This document shows, piece by piece, positions 52,322-61,352 of a stretch of 64,000 bases of DNA (position 1 is the first letter of the stretch; each line of letters begins with the position of its first letter). The DNA comes from Kribbella qitaiheensis (lineage in GTDB: Bacteria; Actinomycetota; Actinomycetes; Propionibacteriales; Kribbellaceae), in contig NZ_CP043661.1 in NCBI RefSeq assembly GCF_014217565.1, positions 7,006,001 to 7,070,000 on the forward strand. Direction: 5' to 3'. Made by a program: the position numbers and the translations under genes. Under the pieces are notes generated by a model. The model was given only the letters and a program-made list of their open reading frames with translations, was not told where the DNA came from and did no database searches.

Positions 52322-52692
52322 ACGACGAAAAGCTTGTCCAGTACGCCGATGACGCCTATGAGGCGATCCGTGCCCTCAACCACGGCACCTTCCGCGCGCT
52401 CCCGGCGCCGCTGGCTTACAGCGTGCTCGGCAATCTCCAGGCGATGGGGTTCGGCCTGGCCCAGTTGACCGGGCAGTTGTCCGGTGGGCTGACGGAGTCG
52501 CTGACCGCCTACGACGTGTACGACAACAACCGGGACCCGAAAGTGAGTGTCGCGATGGCTGCCGAAGCGCTGCGACTGGCCGCCGCCTCCGCGCAAGGTA
52601 CGGCCGAACTGCTCGCCGCCGCGCAGTTGGCGATCAACGCGCAGGGCTACAACGTCCCCGACACCGACACCGACCAGGAGGACCAGGGATGA
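52318..52692 (+). CDS. AICE hypothetical helical protein
   Basis: GTG 52318 overlaps the PycTM-like stop (GTGA). The 124-residue product is helical and soluble (AYEAIRALNHGTFRALPAPL, SVAMAAEALRLAAASAQGT), with an acidic tail. Proteins of this look are frequent in AICEs upstream of the Spd and TraB genes; the role is unknown. The stop overlaps the next start. Confidence 0.6.
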   Translation: MNDEKLVQYADDAYEAIRALNHGTFRALPAPLAYSVLGNLQAMGFGLAQLTGQLSGGLTESLTAYDVYDNNRDPKVSVAMAAEALRLAAASAQGTAELLAAAQLAINAQGYNVPDTDTDQEDQG

Positions 52693-53663
52693 GCACGGGA
52701 CTGGTTGCCGCTGGCAACGCGAGGACCGCGCGGGTGGACAAGCTGCGCGAGTCGGCGGCGAGCGCGTCGCAGGTGCGGGCGCTGTCCACGCACCCCGACG
52801 TGGTGGCGCTGCGGGTGGAGTCGGTCCGTACGCAGGTGGACCGGTGCATGTGGGTGGGGATCGTGCTGGGTCTGGCGTTCACGATGGTCAACGTTCAGGC
52901 GTTCGCCGCTCAGGGCGGGGTGCTGTGGTCGCTGCCTTGGTTCGCCGCGTGGCTGCTGGACCCGATGGTGTCGCTGGTGTTGATCGCGGTCTTGCGGGCC
53001 GAGCAGGTCACTGCCCGGTACCAGGTCAGCGACCACACCCGTTGGATCAGCCGCACGAAGCGGTTCGCGTTCGCCGCGACCTATGCGATGAACACTTGGT
53101 CGTCGTTCCTGCACAGGGATGTTGCGGGGATGGTGTTGCACTCGGTGCCGCCGTTGCTGGTGTTCTGCGCTGCCGAAACTGCCCCGGTGCTACGCGACCG
53201 GCTGACAGAAGCGGTGCTGCGCGCCGAGCGGACCGCCGCCGAAGCCAACCCGGCCGCACCGTCACTCACCGAGCCGGCCACAGCACCCGCCCCGACCCCG
53301 GTACTCGAGTCCGAGCACGCGGGCGACGCCGCACCCGACACGACCGCACCGGCCCGGAAGCGGACCGCCCGCAAGGCGCCCGCCCGCCCGGCAGGCAAGC
53401 GCAGCGGTAAGGCCACCGGCAAGGACAAGGCACGCGCGCACTGGGATGCCGAAATCGTGGCTGGCCGTGAGCCGTCCGGCGGGGAGCTGGCCCGGGTGGC
53501 AGGTGTTGACCCGTCGCTGGGCCGGCGCTGGCTGCGCGACTGGAAGACCGAGATCCCGACCGACCAGGACGCTACCGGCATCACGGCGGCCGCGACCACC
53601 GAAACCCCGCAGACCGACAGCACGGACGACCTGAGCCGCGAGATGGAAGAGGAGGCCGCCTGA
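52689..53663 (+). CDS. Membrane protein with basic linker and C-terminal HTH (Spd/DUF2637-like)
   Basis: The 324-residue protein has four membrane helices in the first 165 residues (MWVGIVLGLAFTMVNVQAFA, SLPWFAAWLLDPMVSLVLIA, FAFAATYAMNTWSS, VLHSVPPLLVFCAA). A Pro/Ala region and a Lys/Arg/Ala stretch (RKRTARKAPARPAGKRSG) follow, then a DNA-binding-like end (GGELARVAGVDPSLGRRWLR). This layout is typical of AICE proteins next to the translocase gene and linked to intramycelial spread. It could tether element DNA to the membrane. Both ends overlap neighbouring genes. Confidence 0.72.
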   Translation: MSTGLVAAGNARTARVDKLRESAASASQVRALSTHPDVVALRVESVRTQVDRCMWVGIVLGLAFTMVNVQAFAAQGGVLWSLPWFAAWLLDPMVSLVLIAVLRAEQVTARYQVSDHTRWISRTKRFAFAATYAMNTWSSFLHRDVAGMVLHSVPPLLVFCAAETAPVLRDRLTEAVLRAERTAAEANPAAPSLTEPATAPAPTPVLESEHAGDAAPDTTAPARKRTARKAPARPAGKRSGKATGKDKARAHWDAEIVAGREPSGGELARVAGVDPSLGRRWLRDWKTEIPTDQDATGITAAATTETPQTDSTDDLSREMEEEAA

Positions 53664-55978
53664 TGCGTTTCATCGGCCGCAAGACCAACGACGAGAACGA
53701 CGACCGCGACGACGTGCAGGACGTGCCGGGTGAGCAGATGGGCGAGGTGGTCCCGCTGCACCGCGACACCGCCCCGATTCAGGACACGAACGACGACGAG
53801 GCCGGTGAGCAGACCGGGCCGCGTGTGCAGGACGTGATTGCGCGGGAGATCCCGGCGGGGGAGTCGGCGCCACCGGCTGACTTCGAGGTGGTGGACGGCG
53901 ACGAGGATGCGGACGAGGTCGCTCCGGTGGTGATGCGGGTAGATCCGTTGCCGGGGTCGGTTCCGGGTCTGTTTCCGTGGGACCGTACCGACGAGCGTCG
54001 CGCGCCGATCCCGTTGTGGGTCAGCGATGCCGCGACCCGTAGGGCCGCGATCACCTGGGCGGGCGAGATGGCCAAGCACAAGGCGAAGTTCCACGCGGTG
54101 CGCACGCCGCTGTATGCCGCACGGGTGGCGGTGCGGGTACCGCGCGGCGGTGTCCGGGTGCTGCGTGACTACACCCGCTGGGTGAGCGACGCCGAGACCC
54201 GGCCGCTGCGTAACGAGGCGGTCCGCAAGGCTGACGCGGTCGAGCACATGAAGCTGGCGCAGAAGACCGCCGAGCGGCAGAAGGCGCGGCTGGCGATCTC
54301 GGGTGCACTGTCGGTCCCGGTCCTGGCGGGACTGGCTGTGGTGGTGTTCGCCGCTCCGGTCCCGGTCGCGGTCCTGCTCGCGATCGGTGCTGTGTCCTGG
54401 CTCGGGGTCCGGGGCGGGACCGAGGACAAGCCGTTGATCGGTCGCGCCGTCGTGACCGGGAAGGTCCCGGAACTGACCTCCGACATGATCATCCGGGCGC
54501 TGGGGTCGCTGAACAACTCGCTGCTCAACGCTGCGGTCAAGTCCGGTCGCGGGGTCACCTTCCCTAACCCGATCCACCGTGACGGGCCGGGCTGGCGGGC
54601 CGACATCGATCTGCCGTACGGCGTGACCGCGAACGACATCATGGACAAGCGCAAGGCGCTCGCATCCGCGCTGCGCCGGCCGCTGGGCTGTGTGTGGCCC
54701 GAGCCGGACGCCGACCAGCACGAGGGCCGCCTGATCTTGTGGGTGGGCGACAAGGACATGGCCAAGTCGCCCGCGACGCCGTGGCCGCTGGCCAAGGCGG
54801 GCAAGGTCAGCCTGTTCGAGCGGTTCGCGTTCGCGACCGACCAGCGCGGCCGGATGGTCACGCTGCTGCTGATGTTCGAGAACATGCTGATCGGCGCGAT
54901 GCCCCGGTTCGGTAAGACGTTCGCGCTGCGGGTGGTCCTGCTGGCTGCCGCGCTGGACCCGACCGTTGAGATGTACGTCTACGAGCTCAAGGGCACCGGC
55001 GACCTGGACAGCCTGGAGCAGGTCGCGCACCGGTTCCACTCCGGTCCCGGTGACGATCCCGCCTTGAACGCGACGATGGCGGGACTGCGCGAGGTGTATG
55101 CGGAACTGGAGACCCGCGCGCACGCGATCAAGCGGCTCCCGGTGGACCTGCGCAAGGAGAACAAGGTCACGCCCGAGATCGCGGCGAAGCGGTCCCTGGG
55201 GCTGTACCCGGTCCTGGTCGCGATCGATGAGTGCCAGGAGTTGTTCTCCGACAAGACCCACGGTGCCGAGGCGGAGGATCTGTGCCTGGGGATCATCAAG
55301 CGCGGTCCCGCTCTGGGGATCATGTTGGTGCTGGCCACCCAGCGCCCCGACAGCGACTCGCTGCCCACCGGGGTATCGGCCAATGCCGGGATCCGGCTGT
55401 GCCTGAAGGTGATGGGCCAGACCGAGAACGACATGGTGCTGGGCACGTCCAGCTACAAGAACGGGCTGCGCGCGACCGAGTTCACCATCAAGGACAAGGG
55501 CATCGGCATCCTCAAGGGTCACGCCGACGCCCACCAGACCGTGCGGTCCTACTACATCGATGGCCCCGCTGCGGAGCAGATCGTCAAGCGGGCAAGGGCT
55601 TTGCGTGAGACCGCCGGGACGATCACCGGCCACGCGGCAGGCGAGGCCACCGCGGTCAACACCGGCCCGCGGTTCTCGCTGCTGGACGACATCACCGCCG
55701 TGATGGCGCCGGGGGAGGACAAGGTCCACTCCGAAACGATCTGCGACCGGCTCGAAGACCTGCGCCCCGACTTCTACAAGGGCTGGGACGCCACCGGCCT
55801 GGCCAACGCGCTCAAGCCGCTGGGTCTCAAGACCGACCAGGTTTGGGCCACCGGCACCAACGGCAAGCCCGCCAACCGGCGCGGCATCACCCGCACCGAC
55901 CTCGACAAGGCCCGTGCCGCCAACACCAAGACGAACACGAAGCGTGACGGCGGCGAGGGAGGTGAGGTGACCGCCTGA
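53663..55978 (+). CDS. TraB/TraSA-type FtsK-like conjugative DNA translocase
   Basis: The 771-residue protein moves double-stranded element DNA from donor to recipient. After an acidic N-terminus come two membrane helices near residues 210-250 (LAVVVFAAPVPVAVLLAIGA). The motor domain follows: Walker A GAMPRFGKTFALR near residue 415, Walker B VLVAIDECQELF near 520, and VLATQRPDSDSLPTG. The last ~90 residues (ICDRLEDLRPDFYKGWD, LANALKPLGLKTDQVW) form a winged helix like the DNA-reading gamma domain of FtsK/TraB. ATG 53663 overlaps the previous stop. A CTAG-rich region follows it, as expected for a clt site. Confidence 0.92.
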   Translation: MRFIGRKTNDENDDRDDVQDVPGEQMGEVVPLHRDTAPIQDTNDDEAGEQTGPRVQDVIAREIPAGESAPPADFEVVDGDEDADEVAPVVMRVDPLPGSVPGLFPWDRTDERRAPIPLWVSDAATRRAAITWAGEMAKHKAKFHAVRTPLYAARVAVRVPRGGVRVLRDYTRWVSDAETRPLRNEAVRKADAVEHMKLAQKTAERQKARLAISGALSVPVLAGLAVVVFAAPVPVAVLLAIGAVSWLGVRGGTEDKPLIGRAVVTGKVPELTSDMIIRALGSLNNSLLNAAVKSGRGVTFPNPIHRDGPGWRADIDLPYGVTANDIMDKRKALASALRRPLGCVWPEPDADQHEGRLILWVGDKDMAKSPATPWPLAKAGKVSLFERFAFATDQRGRMVTLLLMFENMLIGAMPRFGKTFALRVVLLAAALDPTVEMYVYELKGTGDLDSLEQVAHRFHSGPGDDPALNATMAGLREVYAELETRAHAIKRLPVDLRKENKVTPEIAAKRSLGLYPVLVAIDECQELFSDKTHGAEAEDLCLGIIKRGPALGIMLVLATQRPDSDSLPTGVSANAGIRLCLKVMGQTENDMVLGTSSYKNGLRATEFTIKDKGIGILKGHADAHQTVRSYYIDGPAAEQIVKRARALRETAGTITGHAAGEATAVNTGPRFSLLDDITAVMAPGEDKVHSETICDRLEDLRPDFYKGWDATGLANALKPLGLKTDQVWATGTNGKPANRRGITRTDLDKARAANTKTNTKRDGGEGGEVTA

Positions 55979-56009
55979 CCCCGGCGAAACCTCCACAACT
56001 TCATCTCGC

Positions 56010-56212
56010 GGCTAGCGCCGCACCGGCCCTAGCGGGGTCAGGAAATCCCGGAGATTCCTAGCACCTGGCCCCGCTAGACCTAGCACCACCGCTAGCAACC
56101 ACAACCAGACCGTGACCTGCGAAGACACCAGGTCTAACGGGTCAGCCGACTCATGCCGAAAACGCCCGGAACAGGCCCTAGGAGCGCCCTTGACCCCCCG
56201 CACAGCCGCTAG
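56010..56212. repeat. CTAG-rich region after traB, candidate clt transfer locus
   Basis: Eight CTAG tetramers occur at 56012, 56029, 56058, 56074, 56080, 56092, 56178 and 56209, mostly as (C/G)CTAGC(G/A)CC; fewer than one would be expected by rough base composition. Within it, 56029-56042 and 56064-56077 form a 14-bp inverted repeat (13 of 14). TraB proteins bind short repeats near their gene. Confidence 0.6.
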
Positions 56213-56261
56213 TGCTAACTCGACCCCGCAAACCCCCGCAGACAGCCACAGGAGCCCGCTC

Positions 56262-57323
56262 ATGCGCACCCTCGCCACCACCCTCAAGACTCTCCTTAAC
56301 CGCCGCGCTGCTCACTGTCCGCAGTCGAGTGTCGGGATCGGGCTGCGGCTGCGGTCGCTGCCGAGTCCTCAGCCGCTGCGCAGCATCACCGCCGTTCCGC
56401 TGGGGATCGATGAGACCGGGCAGCCGCTCGACGTGCCGCGCGGCATGTCGGTGCTGATCGCCGGTGACCCCCGCACCCGCGTCACGACCGCGCTGCGCAC
56501 TCTCGCCCTGGGTTACGCCCGGTTTCCCGGCACCCGGTTGCACGTCTACGAGGCCGACCTGCTCGGTGATCTGTCGGCCCTGCGTGGCCTGGCGCACCGC
56601 TACATCGACACCACCCACGGCAGCTTCACCATCCCTGCCGCGACCGACGATCTCAACCACCTGGCCGACCTGATCGAGCGGCGCGCTCAGCACCTGGCCG
56701 ACCTGAACGCCGACCTGTTCGCCGCCGAAGAGTTTGTCCGCCGCGTCACCGGCAAACCGGTCCCTCGGCTGACCAGCTTGGACGACATGCGCGCCGTCGA
56801 GGAACGTGTCTGGGCCGCCACCGGCATCCACCCCGACCGCATCGACCCCGAGACCGCAGACCTGCACCCGCACGTCGTAGTCATCGGTCACGCGATCCGC
56901 TGGGCGCTAAGCGACCGCGACGCCGAAGCGTTCACCACCGCCCTGACCCGCGTCACCGACCAGGGCGCCGGCCTGGGCGTGACCGTGCTGCTGGGCACCG
57001 ATTCGTCCTACCTGTCCTACTTCCCCGCCGATCTGGCCCCGGCGTTTCGCTATCGGATCTCGACCGGCCTGACCAAGCCCGTCCACGCCGACCAGGTGCT
57101 CGGTGCACTGGCTCGACAGTCCGGGATCGACACCACCCCCGACCGGCTACGCCGCCCCGGCCAGGGCTGGATCGCCGACCTGACCAGCGAACCGGTCTAC
57201 CAGCCCTTCCAGGTCTACGACGCCAACCCGCACGCCTTCCGCGCCGACTGCCTGCGCCTGACTCGCTCCCGCGCCCGCTCAGGCTGGCTGACCGGCGACG
57301 CCGCCACCCGGAGCGGCAAGTGA
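56262..57323 (+). CDS. FtsK-like paralogue with a degenerate Walker A motif
   Basis: ATG 56262 has AGGAG seven bases upstream; longer in-frame sequence covers the repeat region and is not used. The 353-residue protein follows the FtsK/TraB ATPase plan: MSVLIAGDPRTRVTTALRTL at the P-loop, DLHPHVVVIGHAIRWAL near the Walker B position, then GLGVTVLLGTDSSYLSYFPA and SGWLTGD. The P-loop lacks the GK(S/T) core (RVTT instead), so it probably does not hydrolyse ATP. It may pair with TraB as a non-catalytic subunit. It overlaps the next gene by one base. Confidence 0.72.
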   Translation: MRTLATTLKTLLNRRAAHCPQSSVGIGLRLRSLPSPQPLRSITAVPLGIDETGQPLDVPRGMSVLIAGDPRTRVTTALRTLALGYARFPGTRLHVYEADLLGDLSALRGLAHRYIDTTHGSFTIPAATDDLNHLADLIERRAQHLADLNADLFAAEEFVRRVTGKPVPRLTSLDDMRAVEERVWAATGIHPDRIDPETADLHPHVVVIGHAIRWALSDRDAEAFTTALTRVTDQGAGLGVTVLLGTDSSYLSYFPADLAPAFRYRISTGLTKPVHADQVLGALARQSGIDTTPDRLRRPGQGWIADLTSEPVYQPFQVYDANPHAFRADCLRLTRSRARSGWLTGDAATRSGK

Positions 57324-57628
57324 TGACGGCCGTCCCGGTCCTCGTGCCGGAACTCACGTCGGGGGCGGTGTCGCTGGTCGCGCTGATCACCGCAGGCGGC
57401 ACGTTCTTGCTGATCGTGGTCGGCGCCGCGATCAGCGGCCTGTACCTGCTCGTGTGCCGGATCTGGCCGTTCCGAGCCTGCAAACGCTGCAAGGGACTCG
57501 GCAGGCTGCACGCCCCGAGCGGCAAAGCCTGGCGCGACTGCCCCCGCTGCAAAGGCACCGGACGCAAACTCCGCATCGGCCGGCGCCTGTGGAACCACGC
57601 CGAACGCGCCAAACGCAACGCCATCTGA
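57323..57628 (+). CDS. Membrane protein with DnaJ-like zinc knuckles
   Basis: The 101-residue protein has one N-terminal membrane helix (LVALITAGGTFLLIVVGAAI) and a cytosolic tail with two CxxCxG repeats (ACKRCKGLGRL and DCPRCKGTGRK), the zinc pattern of DnaJ. ATG 57323 overlaps the previous stop (TGATG). It could hold a partner at the membrane. Function unknown. Confidence 0.65.
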   Translation: MTAVPVLVPELTSGAVSLVALITAGGTFLLIVVGAAISGLYLLVCRIWPFRACKRCKGLGRLHAPSGKAWRDCPRCKGTGRKLRIGRRLWNHAERAKRNAI

Positions 57629-57657
57629 CACCAACCCAGCAAGGAGAAGCCACCCTC

Positions 57658-57822
57658 ATGGCCACGAAGACACCCAAGAAGAAGCTCACCCCGCGCGAGG
57701 AGTACAACGCCGCTCTGGAAGACCTGAACCGCTACTCCGACAACAACGAAACCACCGCCGCACTCAAGGCCCGTCAGCGGTTCGAGAACGCCGACCGCCG
57801 CGTCCGGTGGTGGCACCGATGA
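57658..57822 (+). CDS. Small AICE protein
   Basis: A 54-residue charged protein ([38 protein letters not shown]). ATG 57658 has AAGGAGAAG 10-12 bases upstream. It overlaps the next gene by 4 bases. No family recognised. Confidence 0.55.
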   Translation: MATKTPKKKLTPREEYNAALEDLNRYSDNNETTAALKARQRFENADRRVRWWHR

Positions 57823-58136
57823 TCTACCCCGGCACCCGCACCGCCTACGCCGGTCACCGGCCGGTGTTGCTGATGGCAGAGGTGCACCAGGCACGATCAG
57901 CCGCCCACGACAAACACGGCGACAACAGCATCGAGGCTCTCGCCGCCGACTCCCCGCGCTGGCTACCTGTCCTGGTCGAGGAAGTCGGCGAGATCGCCAA
58001 CACCCTCACCTACGACGGACCCGGCGACAACACCCGCGCCGAACTCATCGATGCCATCGCCGTACTCACGGCCTGGCTCGACGCCATCGACACCGCCCGC
58101 AAGCCCCGCACCCTCGCAACGACCGGAAGGAACTGA
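57819..58136 (+). CDS. MazG-like helical protein
   Basis: The 105-residue protein contains [20 protein letters not shown] and [17 protein letters not shown], which resemble the EExxE and (D/E)xxD metal helices of MazG-like NTP pyrophosphatases. The first helix has EEVGE, so a metal site is possible. ATG 57819 overlaps the previous stop. It lies directly before ssb, in the replication block, where a nucleotide-cleaning role would make sense. The match is by motif only. Confidence 0.55.
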   Translation: MIYPGTRTAYAGHRPVLLMAEVHQARSAAHDKHGDNSIEALAADSPRWLPVLVEEVGEIANTLTYDGPGDNTRAELIDAIAVLTAWLDAIDTARKPRTLATTGRN

Positions 58137-58141
58137 TTGTC

Positions 58142-58642
58142 ATGAGCAACGAAACGGTGATCACCATCGTGGGCAACCTGACCGATGACCCCGAACTGCG
58201 CTTCACCACCTCCGGTGCCGCCTTTGCCCGGTTCTCGATCGCCTCGACCCCGCGCCGCTTCGACAAGGCATCGGGGGAGTACGTGGACGGCGACACTCTC
58301 TTCCTGCGGGCCACCGCCTGGCGTCAGGTCGCAGAGAACGCCGCCGAATCCCTCCAGCGCGGCATGCGGGTCATCGCGACCGGGCGCCTGCGCCAATCGA
58401 CCTGGGAGACGACCGAAGGTGACAAGCGGTCGTCGATCGACCTGGAAGTTGACGAGATCGGCCCGTCGCTGACGTTCGCCACCGCCAAGGTCACCAAGGC
58501 CGCCCGCGCGAACAAGACCAGCGGCAACCCCGCCGACCCGTTCACCAACGCCGGACGCGAACCGGCCACCGCAGGTGCCGGTCTTGGCGCTGGGGGCCGC
58601 GACCCGTGGACCTCGCAGGGCATGGACGAACCGCCCTTCTAG
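58142..58642 (+). CDS. ssb: Single-stranded DNA-binding protein of the element
   Basis: The 166-residue protein has the SSB OB-fold ([50 protein letters not shown]) and the acidic C-terminal tip DEPPF that binds partner proteins. It coats single strands during element replication. ATG 58142 follows GGAAGGAAC. The prim-pol gene follows after 98 bases. Confidence 0.93.
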   Translation: MSNETVITIVGNLTDDPELRFTTSGAAFARFSIASTPRRFDKASGEYVDGDTLFLRATAWRQVAENAAESLQRGMRVIATGRLRQSTWETTEGDKRSSIDLEVDEIGPSLTFATAKVTKAARANKTSGNPADPFTNAGREPATAGAGLGAGGRDPWTSQGMDEPPF

Positions 58643-58740
58643 CCCACCCCTCTGAGCCCGGTGGCCGGGCCGAGTCACGTCCCGTCCCGGCCACCGGAGA
58701 CCAACCGCCGACCGTAGCTGACCCCGACCTTGGAGGAATC

Positions 58741-59640
58741 GTGATCCCTAACCTGCGTACAGCGCTCGACGCGGCCCGGCGCGGCTGGCCGGTGTTTCCA
58801 CTGCGCCCCGGCTCGAAGGTGCCCGCGATGCCCGAATGGGAGACCAACGCCACGACCGACACCGACCGGATCGCCGGCTACTGGTTGCGCCACCGCGCCC
58901 ACGGCGTCGCGATCGCCTGCGGACCGGCCCGCCTGGTGGTTGTCGACCTGGACCAGCCCAAGCCCGGCAAGGCGACCCCTGCCGAGTGGGACCGGCCCGG
59001 CATCACCGATGGGTGCGACGTGTTCGCCGACCTGTGCGCGACCGCTGGGCAGCCGTTCCCGACCGGCACCTACTCTGTCCAGACCGGCCGGGGCGGGTTC
59101 CATCTGTACTTCACCACCCCGGCTGGGGTGGAGCTCCGCAACACCGGCGGTGGGCGCGGCCGGGGACTTGGGTGGCTGGTCGATACCCGCGCGGCCGGCG
59201 GCTACGTCGTCGCGGCCGGATCGGTTGTCGAGGGCAACCGCTACGACCTGGTCCACGATGTGCCCGCGGCGCCATTGCCGACCTGGCTGGCCGAACGCCT
59301 CACCGCCCCGCTGGTGGCACCGGCTCCGGTGCTGCCGGTGCAGTTGCGTACCGCGCGCCGTTCGGCTTACCTCGACCGGGCCGTGACCGACGAGTGCCGC
59401 CACGTCGTCACCGCCGCATCAGAAGCGCACAACGCCGCCCTGTTCATGGCCGCGCAGAACCTGGGCCGCCTGGTCGCCGGAGGCGCCCTGCCCGAAGCCG
59501 ACGTGTACGCCGCACTGCTCGACGCCGAACGGCGCCTCGCCGCGACCTGCACCGAGCCACACACCGAAACCCAAGCCCACAAGACGATCACGTCCGGCCT
59601 GCGCGCCGGTGCGAAGCGCCCCCGGAAGGTAGCTGCCTGA
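58741..59640 (+). CDS. Bifunctional DNA primase/polymerase (prim-pol) replication protein
   Basis: GTG 58741 has TGGAGG seven bases upstream. The 299 residues hold the prim-pol domain: AARRGWPVFPLRPGSKVPAM, ARLVVVDLDQ with the metal DxD, and VQTGRGGFHLYFTTP with the conserved His, followed by GGYVVAAGS. The C-terminal helical part (NAALFMAAQNLGRLVAGGAL) is the linker seen before the helicase in phage prim-pol proteins. The helicase-like ATPase is encoded separately, two genes on. Overlaps the next gene by one base. Confidence 0.88.
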   Translation: MIPNLRTALDAARRGWPVFPLRPGSKVPAMPEWETNATTDTDRIAGYWLRHRAHGVAIACGPARLVVVDLDQPKPGKATPAEWDRPGITDGCDVFADLCATAGQPFPTGTYSVQTGRGGFHLYFTTPAGVELRNTGGGRGRGLGWLVDTRAAGGYVVAAGSVVEGNRYDLVHDVPAAPLPTWLAERLTAPLVAPAPVLPVQLRTARRSAYLDRAVTDECRHVVTAASEAHNAALFMAAQNLGRLVAGGALPEADVYAALLDAERRLAATCTEPHTETQAHKTITSGLRAGAKRPRKVAA

Positions 59641-60428
59641 TGGGCGTGGAATTCTTCCTCGGCACGCACGAACCGGGCTGGCTGAACTGGTCACCGGTAC
59701 CGCTGTTCGTGTCCGACCGGCGGCTGCGCCGCTACCGGCGCCTGCCTCGCGCGGCCACTCGTTGGGCGCTGGACTCGGGCGGCTTCACCGAACTCGACAC
59801 CCACGGCAACTGGGACCACGGGCCGACCCCCGTCGCCTATGTGGCCGCGGTCCGCCGCTACCGCGATGAGATCGGGCAGTTGGCATGGGCCGCCCCGCAA
59901 GACTGGATGTGCGAACCGTGGGTCACCACCAAAACCGGATTGACGATCGCCGAGCACCAACGTCGCACCGTGGGCAACTACCTGACCCTCCGAGCGCTGG
60001 CACCTGACCTGCCGTTCGTGCCCGTCGTGCAGGGCTGGCAGGTGCGCGACTACCTGACCTGCGTGGAGATGTACGCCGCCGCCGGCGTTGACCTCACCAC
60101 CGCGCAGGTGGTTGGACTGGGGTCGGTCTGCCGGCGCCAAGCCACCAGCGAAGCCGCCGACATCGTGGATGCCCTGCACTCAGTCGGAGTCGGCAGACTC
60201 CACGGATTCGGCATCAAAATCCTCGGGCTTCGTCGCTACGGCCAACGCCTCGCCTCAGCCGACTCCATGGCCTGGTCCATCGCCGCCCGCTACGAACTCC
60301 CACTGCCCGGATGCACCCACGCCAGTTGTGCGAACTGCGCCCGGTACGCGCTCGCTTGGCGTGCCAACGTCGTCGCCTCCATCCCCACCCACGAGCCCCT
60401 ATCCCTCTTCGATCGAGAGGCCGCCTGA
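59640..60428 (+). CDS. Queuine tRNA-ribosyltransferase-like (DpdA-type) protein
   Basis: The 262-residue protein has a TIM-barrel look, with FFLGTHEPGWL, RWALDSGGFTELDTHG (the active-site Asp-type loop), WAAPQDWMCEPW, PFVPVVQGW and VGLGSVCRR. This combination is typical of the DpdA-like relatives of tRNA-guanine transglycosylase found in actinophages and mobile elements. DpdA enzymes put 7-deazaguanine bases into DNA. Toward the end CTHASCANCARYA supplies clustered Cys/His that could bind zinc. There are no preQ0 synthesis genes here, so the base would have to come from the host. Coupled to both neighbours. Confidence 0.7.
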   Translation: MGVEFFLGTHEPGWLNWSPVPLFVSDRRLRRYRRLPRAATRWALDSGGFTELDTHGNWDHGPTPVAYVAAVRRYRDEIGQLAWAAPQDWMCEPWVTTKTGLTIAEHQRRTVGNYLTLRALAPDLPFVPVVQGWQVRDYLTCVEMYAAAGVDLTTAQVVGLGSVCRRQATSEAADIVDALHSVGVGRLHGFGIKILGLRRYGQRLASADSMAWSIAARYELPLPGCTHASCANCARYALAWRANVVASIPTHEPLSLFDREAA

Positions 60429-61352
60429 TGGCCACCGCTCCCGCACTGACTGCCCTGTCGCTGGGGGCTGGAGTGCAGTCCACCGCACTGCTGCTGCTCG
60501 CCGCCGAAGGAGTGTTGCCGCGCCCGGACGTGGCGATCTTTGCCGACACCGGATGGGAGCCGGCCGCGGTCTACGCGCAACTCGACCGGCTCGCCGCCAT
60601 CGCCAAGGCGGCCGGAATCGAGCTCCACCGCGTCAGCAAAGGCAACCTGCGCGACGACGCCACCGACCCCGCCCACCGCTACGCCTCCGTGCCGTACTTC
60701 ATCCGCAACCCCGACGGCACCAACGGCATCGGGCCGGCGCCAATGCACGAGCGAATACAAGCTCGCGCCGATTACCCGCAAGGTCCGCGAACTGCTCGGA
60801 GCCACCCCACCGCAGTTTCGGCGTGTGCCAGCCGGGCGAGTGTGTGAGCAGTGGATCGGGTTCTCCACCGACGAGATCGGCCGCGTATCCGACCGCCAAA
60901 AGGTCCGGTACCTGACGAACCGATATCCACTGCTGGAATTGGGGATGTCGCGCAAAGACTGCCAGCGATGGCTGGCCGGCCGCGGCTGGGGCGACACGGT
61001 CAAGTCAGCCTGTATCGGCTGCCCGTTCCACGGCAACCGAGCCTGGCGAGACCTGCGCGACAACCAGCCCAACGAATGGGCCGACGCCGTCGCGTTCGAC
61101 GCAGCGATCCGACACGGAGGAGCCCGCGGCTCCGGCCTGCGCGGCACCGCCTACCTGCACGCCTCCCGGGTGCCACTCGACCAGGCACCGATCGACCGAA
61201 TCACCCGCACTGAACGCAAAGACGACCAGGTGGACCTGTTCGACGTACTCGCCGAACAAGGCGACCCGGACGGATGCAGCCCCTACGGCTGCCGCTCCGG
61301 CACCCCCGGCTCGCTGCCCACCGAATCGACCTCGTGGAGGGAATCGGCGTGA
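60428..61352 (+). pseudogene. PP-loop (PAPS reductase/DndC-like) protein, one-base frameshift
   Basis: ATG 60428 overlaps the previous stop. The first ~100 residues carry a PP-loop (LSLGAGVQSTALLLLAAEG) and IFADTGWEP. The frame is lost near 60734 in GGGCCGG. With one C removed it continues as GIGRRQCTSEYKLAPITRKV, giving about 307 residues. The rest has SACIGCPFHGNRAWRDL with paired cysteines and the end GCSPYGCRSG. These proteins activate a substrate with ATP, and some act in sulfur transfer to DNA or tRNA. Position beside the DpdA-like gene suggests one modification pathway. Sequencing error is likely. Confidence 0.75.

Noticed and set aside
53081-55996. 971-codon open frame opposite TraB
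   Set aside because: Shadow frame; TraB has clear motifs and operon coupling.
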